NCBI GenBank assembly: GCA_937983305.1
Contig: CALKAJ010000078.1
Location: 1 to 26,773 of the forward strand
Source: an uncultured Ignavibacteriota bacterium
Lineage (GTDB): Bacteria; Bacteroidota; Ignavibacteria; Tepidaquicellales; Tepidaquicellaceae
Direction of reading: 5' to 3'
DNA length: 26,773 nt
Shown here: piece after piece, positions 1 through 4,637 of the stretch
Numbering within the stretch: the first letter of the stretch is position 1
Layout of the letters: each line of letters begins with the position of its first letter
Program-made: the position numbers and the translations under genes
Notes under the pieces: model-generated
Seen by the model: only the letters and a program-made list of their open reading frames with translations
Told to the model about the DNA's origin: nothing
Databases searched by the model: none

Positions 1-44
1 ATGGTGATTCGTGACTGGAGTTCAGACGTGTGCTCTTCCGATCT
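1..44 (+). other. Illumina TruSeq adapter contamination at contig end
   Basis: Bases 11-44 begin GTGACTGGAGTTCAGACG and end TGCTCTTCCGATCT, which is the standard TruSeq read-2/index adapter. The preceding bases 1-10 fit the end of the P7 oligo (AT) followed by an 8-nt index (GGTGATTC); that reading of the index is inference. The adapter happens to be open in frame with the gene behind it and translates as RDWSSDVCSSDL, a peptide typical of adapter-contaminated protein entries. It is not genomic sequence. Confidence 0.97.
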
Positions 45-462
45 GATTCAAAAAAATCAGGGATGGAATTCAATACGTCCCGTGCCAGCATTACAAATTA
101 CAAATAACTACATCTTCGCCGGTACCCAAGGACAATCCGTCTGGCGCCGTTCCCTTTCGGAAATAATCGGTATTCAAAACATAAGCTCGGAAATTCCATC
201 AGCATTTTCACTTGAGCAGAATTATCCGAATCCGTTTAATCCAATGACAAGAATTAAGTTTCAAGTTCCAAGTTCCAAGTTTGTAAAGTTAATAGTCTTC
301 GATATTTTAGGCAAAGAAGTTGCAATACTTGTAAATGAGTCGCTGCAGCCCGGCACTTATGAAACTACGTTTGATGCTGGCAACATTGCGAGCGGAATTT
401 ATTTTTACAGATTGGAAACAAACAGCTACACAGAAACAAAACGTATGACATTAGTAAAATAA
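45..462 (+). CDS. Partial secreted Asp-box protein with T9SS type A sorting domain (3' end only)
   Basis: Only the last ~138 codons are present; the 5' part is missing because the contig stops in adapter sequence. The fragment starts in the final propeller unit (IQKNQGWN, then NNYIFAGTQGQSVWRR) and runs into a complete sorting domain: EQNYPNPFNP around base 214, VFDILGKEVA, LVNESLQPGTYETTFDAG, ASGIYFYRLE and terminal KRMTLVK. This C-terminal domain directs export through the type IX secretion system across the outer membrane, where it is normally cleaved and the cargo attached to the surface or released. The last unit and linker are nearly identical to the end of the gene at 546-2585 (shared SEIIGIQNIS and IFAGT), so the two are tandem paralogues. 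The true start lies outside the window and no adapter-derived residue should be kept in the protein. Confidence 0.9.
261..290 (+). repeat. AAGTTCC/AAGTTTGTA simple repeat inside sorting-domain coding sequence
   Basis: Two AAGTTCC units followed by AAGTTTGTA and AAGTT encode the QVPSSKFVKL stretch of the sorting domain. The same block recurs at 2384-2413 and, in an AAGTTTC version, at 17551-17578 and 19924-19952. AAGTTTGTA is also the unit of the intergenic tandem arrays at 15715-15750 and 15894-15947. Confidence 0.6.
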
Positions 463-545
463 CAAACTTTTCGCAGGTCAGTGCATTTTCTCTGATCTGC
501 ACAATTTTAAAAATGAAATAAAGAAAAACATTAGAAATAATAAAT

Positions 546-2585
546 ATGAAAACAATAATTGCAATTTTCGTAACGCTTTTTGTTATTCTTAATTCTTCTT
601 TCCTAATTCTTAATTCCTCAGCCCAATGGGTGCAAAGCGACGGCATCTATGGCGGAAGAGTGCGTTCCATTGCCATCAGCGGTAATAATATATTTGCAGG
701 GACATATGATAATGGCGTCTATCATTCCACAAATAACGGCACAAGCTGGACGCAAACGGCTTTGAATAATAAATCTATTGCTTCTCTTGCCATAAGCGGA
801 AATAATATCTTTGCGGGATGCGGTTATAGTGAAGGCGTCTATCTCTCCACCAATAACGGCACAACCTGGACGCAAACGCCTTTGAATAATCAAACTGTTT
901 TTTCCCTTACCATAAGCGAAAATAATATTTATGCAGGGACATATTATGGCGTATATCTCTCCACGAATAACGGCACAAGTTGGACGCAAACTGCTTTGAA
1001 CAATATAGCTGTTTATTCCTTTGCTACCAGCGGAAATAATATCTTTGCAGGGACATCTTATGGCGTATATCTCTCCACTAATAACGGCACAAATTGGACA
1101 CAAACTGCTTTGAACAATATAGCTATTTATTCCTTTGCTACCAGCGGAAATAATATTTTTGCAGGGACGGGATTATTTGGCGTTTATCTCTCCACAAATA
1201 ACGGGCAAAACTGGACGCAAACGGTTTTGAATAATAAATCTGTTGCTTCCCTTGCCATAAGCGGAAATAATATTTTTGCAGGGACAACGAACAGCGGAGT
1301 CTATCTCTCCACCAATAACGGCACAACATGGGCTCAAGCGACTTTGAATCAAGGAAGTGCTTTTTCCCTTGCCATAAGCGGAAATAATATTTTTGCCGGG
1401 ACAGAAGATTACGGCATCTATCTCTCCACAAATAACGGCACAACATGGACGCAAACAGCTTTGAATAATAAAAATGTTCTGTCCTTTGCCATAAGCGGAA
1501 ATAATATTTTTGCAGGGACAACGAACAGCGGAGTCTATCTCTCCACCAATAACGGAACATCATGGACTCAAACGGCGTTGAATAATAAAACTGTTTATAC
1601 CATTGCCATAAGTGGAAATAATATTTTTGCTGGGACAGGTCAATACGGCGTCTATCTCTCCACAAATAACGGACAAACCTGGACGCAAACTGCTTTGAAT
1701 AATCAAACTGTTCGTTTCCTTGCCATAAGTGGAAATAATATTTTTGCAGGGACAGGTCAATATGGCGTCTATCTCTCCACCAATAACGGCGTATCCTGGG
1801 CACCAACGGCTTTGAGTAATAAAGATGTTCGTTCTCTTGCCGTAAGCGGAAATAATATTTTTGCAGGGGTATATTACGATTTTATAAGTGGATCAAGTGG
1901 TGTTTATCTCTCCACAAATAATGGCACATCATGGACAAAAACTGCTTTGAATCAAGGAGATGTTTCTTCCCTTGCCATAAGTGGAAATAATATTTTTGCT
2001 GGGACAGGTATATTTGGTGTCTATCTCTCCACCAATAACGGCACAACCTGGACGCAAACTGCTTTGAATAATAGAACTGTTTATACCATTGCCATAAGTG
2101 GAAATAATATATTTGCAGGAACATGGCAATACGGCGTCTATCTCTCCACCAATAGCGGACAAACCTGGATACAAAAAAATCAGGGTTGGAACGTAATACC
2201 AACTGTAAATGCTTTACTCGCAGCAAACAACTACATCTTCGCAGGCACGGGCGAACAATCAGTCTGGCGCCGAAACTTCTCGGAAATAATCGGTATTCAA
2301 AACATAAGCACAGAAATTCCTTCCGCTTATTCACTTGAGCAGAATTACCCGAACCCGTTTAATTCAATGACAAGAATTCAGTTTCAAGTTCCAAGTTCCA
2401 AGTTTGTAAAGTTAATAGTCTTCGATATTTTAGGCAAAGAAGTTGCAACCCTTGTAAATGAGTCGCTGCAGCCCGGCACATACGAAACCACTTTTGATGC
2501 AGGTAAGCTTGCGAGCGGAATTTATTTTTACAGATTGGAAAGTGAAAACTTTGTTGAAACAAAGAGAATGTCGTTAGTTAAATAA
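546..2585 (+). CDS. Secreted 14-unit Asp-box beta-propeller protein with T9SS sorting domain
   Basis: A 679-residue exported protein. Residues 1-27 form a signal peptide ending LNSSAQ before WVQ. The body is built of units of about 39 residues with the core YLSTNNGTTWTQTALNN...AISGNNIFAGT. The STNNGTTW element is an Asp-box (SxDxGxTW) of the BNR/sortilin type with Asn for Asp. I count thirteen STNNG units plus one N-terminal half unit, about 14 blades, which would fit two seven-bladed propellers. The T9SS type A domain occupies about 588-679, with YPNPFN at 601 (NSM replaces the usual NPM), VFDILGKEVATLVNE and terminal KRMSLVK. The likely role is surface display or adhesion; no catalytic residues are evident. 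Neighbouring units are almost identical in DNA, which indicates recent internal duplication. The ATG at 546 is chosen because it begins the signal peptide. The minus-strand frames over the repeats are shadows. Confidence 0.9.
   Translation: MKTIIAIFVTLFVILNSSFLILNSSAQWVQSDGIYGGRVRSIAISGNNIFAGTYDNGVYHSTNNGTSWTQTALNNKSIASLAISGNNIFAGCGYSEGVYLSTNNGTTWTQTPLNNQTVFSLTISENNIYAGTYYGVYLSTNNGTSWTQTALNNIAVYSFATSGNNIFAGTSYGVYLSTNNGTNWTQTALNNIAIYSFATSGNNIFAGTGLFGVYLSTNNGQNWTQTVLNNKSVASLAISGNNIFAGTTNSGVYLSTNNGTTWAQATLNQGSAFSLAISGNNIFAGTEDYGIYLSTNNGTTWTQTALNNKNVLSFAISGNNIFAGTTNSGVYLSTNNGTSWTQTALNNKTVYTIAISGNNIFAGTGQYGVYLSTNNGQTWTQTALNNQTVRFLAISGNNIFAGTGQYGVYLSTNNGVSWAPTALSNKDVRSLAVSGNNIFAGVYYDFISGSSGVYLSTNNGTSWTKTALNQGDVSSLAISGNNIFAGTGIFGVYLSTNNGTTWTQTALNNRTVYTIAISGNNIFAGTWQYGVYLSTNSGQTWIQKNQGWNVIPTVNALLAANNYIFAGTGEQSVWRRNFSEIIGIQNISTEIPSAYSLEQNYPNPFNSMTRIQFQVPSSKFVKLIVFDILGKEVATLVNESLQPGTYETTFDAGKLASGIYFYRLESENFVETKRMSLVK
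583..621 (+). repeat. Simple repeat encoding the signal-peptide core
   Basis: The segment contains two copies of ATTCTTAATTC separated by a similar TTCTTTCCTA stretch. It encodes the hydrophobic VILNSSFLILNSSA part of the signal peptide of the gene at 546. Repetition visible in both DNA and protein suggests a captured low-complexity repeat. Confidence 0.55.
2384..2413 (+). repeat. AAGTTCC/AAGTTTGTA simple repeat inside sorting-domain coding sequence
   Basis: This is the same 30-nt block as 261-290, at the same position of the sorting domain in the neighbouring gene. It encodes QVPSSKFVKL immediately before VFDILG. Confidence 0.6.
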
Positions 2586-2633
2586 AATTTTCAAGCTCTA
2601 CGACTCTGTTAGGAGTTATGTGTTTACAATTCT

Positions 2634-2667
2634 GATTCCAAAGCTCGGGCTTTGGAATCTTTTTTTA
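2634..2667 (+). terminator. Rho-independent terminator built on a 26-nt palindrome
   Basis: The left arm GATTCCAAAGC (2634-2644) pairs with GCTTTGGAATC (2649-2659) around a 4-nt loop, and eight T follow directly at 2660-2667. This is a canonical intrinsic terminator for the T9SS gene ending at 2585. The hairpin belongs to the same 26-nt palindrome family as 15611-15636, 15655-15680 and 15853-15878, which here has gained a T-tract. Confidence 0.85.
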
Positions 2668-2704
2668 TTTAGAAATGGTTTCGGAGCCCGGGGTTGGTGT
2701 GAAT

Positions 2705-2776
2705 TCAACTATATAGTTGAGTATCTTACATTATTATAGTGATTACTCTATTTTATAGTTGACTTTTGAAACTATA
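2705..2776 (+). promoter_or_regulatory. Probable toxin-antitoxin operator/promoter region
   Basis: A perfect 16-bp palindrome at 2705-2720 (TCAACTATATAGTTGA) lies about 80 bp before the toxin ATG. A second inverted pair, TATAGTT at 2754-2760 and AACTATA at 2770-2776, sits closer to the gene. Shared ACTATA/TATAGT half-sites suggest repeated binding of one dimeric repressor. The HTH-containing antitoxin encoded at 3002 is the obvious candidate, because MqsA-type antitoxins autoregulate through palindromes. The binding is inferred. Confidence 0.5.
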
Positions 2777-2800
2777 ATCAATATTTTTACGTTAAATCAT

Positions 2801-2995
2801 ATGAATACAGTTGAAACAGTTAAGTATTATTTGAATGATCTATTTGCGAAAGGAGAATATTGGGAGTTTGGAAAGAGAATAAAAAGCACGGATGTTTATA
2901 TTAAAATAAACAAAGGTAAGGCGAGCAAACCGGCGATATGTATATCATTCCATAAGGCAAAATACAAAATGACTTTTCCGTTAATTAATAAATAA
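2801..2995 (+). CDS. Short MqsR-like toxin of a type II toxin-antitoxin pair
   Basis: A 64-residue protein lying 6 nt upstream of a Panacea/HTH antitoxin gene. Its C-terminal half, YWEFGKRIKSTDVYIKINKG followed by ICISFHKAKYKMTFPL, matches my recollection of the MqsR-family (RelE-fold mRNA interferase) pattern 'MWVFGKxVKxxEVYIKIxxG...CISFHxAExxMxYPxK'. The N-terminal VKYYLNDL also resembles that family's start. The middle of the usual ~100-residue protein appears to be missing, since the FLND region runs almost directly into the WxFGK motif. It may therefore be a minimal or an internally deleted toxin. An upstream in-frame TTG at 2759 exists, but the ATG at 2801 fits the family start and leaves the operator palindromes outside the gene. 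Expected activity is mRNA cleavage, if intact. Confidence 0.65.
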   Translation: MNTVETVKYYLNDLFAKGEYWEFGKRIKSTDVYIKINKGKASKPAICISFHKAKYKMTFPLINK

Positions 2996-3001
2996 ATTAA
3001 A

Positions 3002-4006
3002 ATGAAGAAAATAATCGAATCACCATACGCAAATGGAAAAGCGGAATTAAAGTATGAAATTTCAAATGAGACATTCAGAAAAGAAATTTTCAAAGTCCGT
3101 AAATATTTTTACAAATGCAAAAAGACGTGGAAAGAATTTACGACGAGCGAGGCGGGAGATTTAAATATAATACAGCTATTTAATATGTATAGAGAAAGAA
3201 AGAAGGTATTGTTTCCGGAGCAGATAACTGAAATGAGGGAGCGATATGGGCTTTCGGCGGCAAAGATGTCTGAGGTACTCGGGTTTGGGGCAAATACATA
3301 CAGCAATTATGAAAAGGGTGAGATACCGAATGATTCGAATTCGACGCTATTGAATCAGGCATATAAACCGAAAGGCTTTTTATCAATCATTAAGGAAAAG
3401 GAGGATTTGTTCACTAAAAAGCGGTTTCAAATATTACGCAATAGAGTCGAAGAAATAATTGTTGAACGAGATAGTTTCTGTTTAAGAGATTATTTATTTT
3501 CAGATAATACAAAGCCTACGGAGTTTACCGGATATAAAATGCCAAACATTGCAAAGATAGAGAATGTAGTAATCTATTTTCTACAAAATCCATTTACATA
3601 CATAACGAGGTTAAACAAATTATTATTCTACAGTGATTTTTTGAATTTTAGCGAAACCGGTTTCTCCATAACAGGGCTGCGTTATGCAGCAATAGATAAA
3701 GGACCGGTTCCAAATAATTATAATTTATTATACAGTATTTTAGAAAAAGAGGGAGCAATAAATTGCGATAATGTTGTAATGAAGGATTATGAATTTTCGA
3801 AGTATGAACCATTGAAGAAATTTGATAAAGCGATATTTAAAAGCAAAGAGTTAGAAGTATTAAAAAGGGTTTTGGAAAATTTTGAATACGAGAAGACGGC
3901 AAAAATAATTGATATAAGTCACGAAGAAGAGGGCTGGAAAAGGAATATTAAAGCAAAAGGATTAATAAGCTACAAAGAATATGGATTGGAATTAATGGCA
4001 TTTTAA
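3002..4006 (+). CDS. MqsA-like HTH antitoxin with C-terminal Panacea (SocA-like/DUF4065) domain
   Basis: A 334-residue cytoplasmic protein. Residues ~1-65 correspond to the MqsA-like N-terminal region (EFTTSEAGDLNIIQLFNMYR), but the usual paired zinc-ligand cysteines are largely absent. Residues ~75-110 carry an Xre-type helix-turn-helix with the family signature YGLSAAKMSEVLGFGANTYSNYEKGEIP. Residues ~175-285 form a Panacea domain (IAKIENVVIYFL, TRLNKLLFYSDFLNF, GLRYAAIDKGPVPNNY). Panacea is a known promiscuous toxin-neutralising domain; the HTH should bind the upstream palindromes and repress the operon. It is arranged toxin first, antitoxin second with a 6-nt gap, as in mqsRA. Its stop codon at 4004-4006 directly abuts the guaB remnant. 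The domain assignment is strong; the identity of the partner toxin is inferred from adjacency. Confidence 0.85.
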   Translation: MKKIIESPYANGKAELKYEISNETFRKEIFKVRKYFYKCKKTWKEFTTSEAGDLNIIQLFNMYRERKKVLFPEQITEMRERYGLSAAKMSEVLGFGANTYSNYEKGEIPNDSNSTLLNQAYKPKGFLSIIKEKEDLFTKKRFQILRNRVEEIIVERDSFCLRDYLFSDNTKPTEFTGYKMPNIAKIENVVIYFLQNPFTYITRLNKLLFYSDFLNFSETGFSITGLRYAAIDKGPVPNNYNLLYSILEKEGAINCDNVVMKDYEFSKYEPLKKFDKAIFKSKELEVLKRVLENFEYEKTAKIIDISHEEEGWKRNIKAKGLISYKEYGLELMAF

Positions 4007-4254
4007 TAAACAACGCGAAATTGGTACCGGAAGGAATCGAGGGAATTGTACCTTATAAGGGACCATTGAAAGATACGATATATCAGATACTCGGGGGATT
4101 GAAATCGGCGATGGGATATTGCGGAGCAAAAAATATATCACAGATGAAGGAGAAAGCAAGGTTCGTAAGAATCACAAATGCGGGTTTGCGGGAATCTCAT
4201 CCGCACGATGTAAAAATTACGAAGGAGGCACCTAACTATAGTCCGAAACCGTAG
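4007..4254 (+). pseudogene. guaB: 3' remnant of guaB (IMP dehydrogenase), C-terminal ~80 residues
   Basis: The reading frame encodes NNAKLVPEGIEGIVPYKG, GGLKSAMGYCGAKNISQM, FVRITNAGLRESHPHDV and ITKEAPNYS. This is the highly conserved C-terminal end of inosine-5'-monophosphate dehydrogenase, normally residues ~400-490 of a ~490-residue enzyme. The catalytic Cys loop, the CBS domains and the barrel's N-terminal part are absent, so the fragment cannot be an enzyme. No ATG exists; only a TTG at 4021 that is an internal Leu codon in intact guaB. The frame breaks off immediately after the antitoxin stop. It is followed by a long hairpin at 4286-4339 that could be the original guaB terminator. The remnant marks a recombination or insertion junction. 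Confidence 0.88.
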
Positions 4255-4285
4255 TGGGATTTTTAGGAAACGGGTTTTGAATTTT

Positions 4286-4340
4286 AAAATTATTTTCTCA
4301 TAATGAGACATAAGAGTTTCATTATGAGAAAATAATTTTT
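4286..4340 (+). terminator. Long AT-rich hairpin, probable terminator of the guaB remnant
   Basis: The arm at 4287-4306 (AAATTATTTTCTCATAATGA) is perfectly complementary to 4319-4338, extendable by one pair on the outside, with a 12-nt loop. The downstream arm ends in a short T run. The symmetric stem with A- and T-rich flanks could terminate in both directions. Confidence 0.6.
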
Positions 4341-4637
4341 GCTTAAAAATTAAATTATGGGTTTATAAGTGCATAAAATAAGGTATAGTATTTGCAGTTA
4401 AAATAAAGGAAAGAAATTGCAATGTGAATATTTCGTCAGTTTGTTCAGGAAATTGTTTTCGTTTGTCGTTTTTATTTATCGTTTAAAGCTATTTTTTTTC
4501 AAAAATCGCAACTTAATTTTTATAAAAAATTAAACTACATAATTTTGTACAGAAAAATAATAATAAGGACAAAAGATATATAACGTATGCAAACGAATAT
4601 TTGAGAGACAAAAAAAATAGATTTTTAATAAATCAAG
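4341..4637 (+). promoter_or_regulatory. Leader region of the kinase operon, with candidate promoter and LytTR-like direct repeats
   Basis: About 300 bp without a gene. TAATTTTG at 4540-4547 matches the Bacteroidetes-type -7 consensus TAnnTTTG, about 90 bp upstream of the kinase ATG; no clear -33 TTTG is seen. CGTTT occurs at 4460, 4467 and 4480. The outer copies are 20 bp apart, about two helical turns, as expected for paired sites of a LytTR regulator such as the one encoded at 8702. Both assignments are tentative; the rest is AT-rich without visible structure. Confidence 0.35.

Noticed and set aside
365..646. Minus-strand 93-aa frame between the first two T9SS genes
   Set aside because: It covers the antisense of two secretion-signal regions, and its EELRIRKEELRI stretch comes from the simple repeat at 583-621.
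650..2250. CRISPR-like regular repeats
   Set aside because: The period is about 117 bp and the whole unit, not just a short repeat, is conserved and translated as Asp-box units. There are no unrelated spacers and no cas genes.
618..2562. Several long minus-strand frames over the Asp-box gene
   Set aside because: They repeat with the 117-bp period of the plus-strand units, have no coding signature of their own, and disappear outside the repeats. They are shadows.
2759..2800. N-terminal extension of the toxin from TTG
   Set aside because: The extra residues (TFETIINIFTLNH) do not resemble the family, and the extension would overlap one of the inverted repeats in the control region. ATG at 2801 is preferred.
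4021..4254. A 77-aa independent gene starting at TTG
   Set aside because: The sequence is the internal and C-terminal part of IMP dehydrogenase, and the TTG is a conserved Leu codon of that enzyme. It is a remnant.
4286..4340. Terminal inverted repeats of an insertion sequence
   Set aside because: The two arms are only 12 nt apart with no gene between them. A terminator hairpin is the simpler reading.
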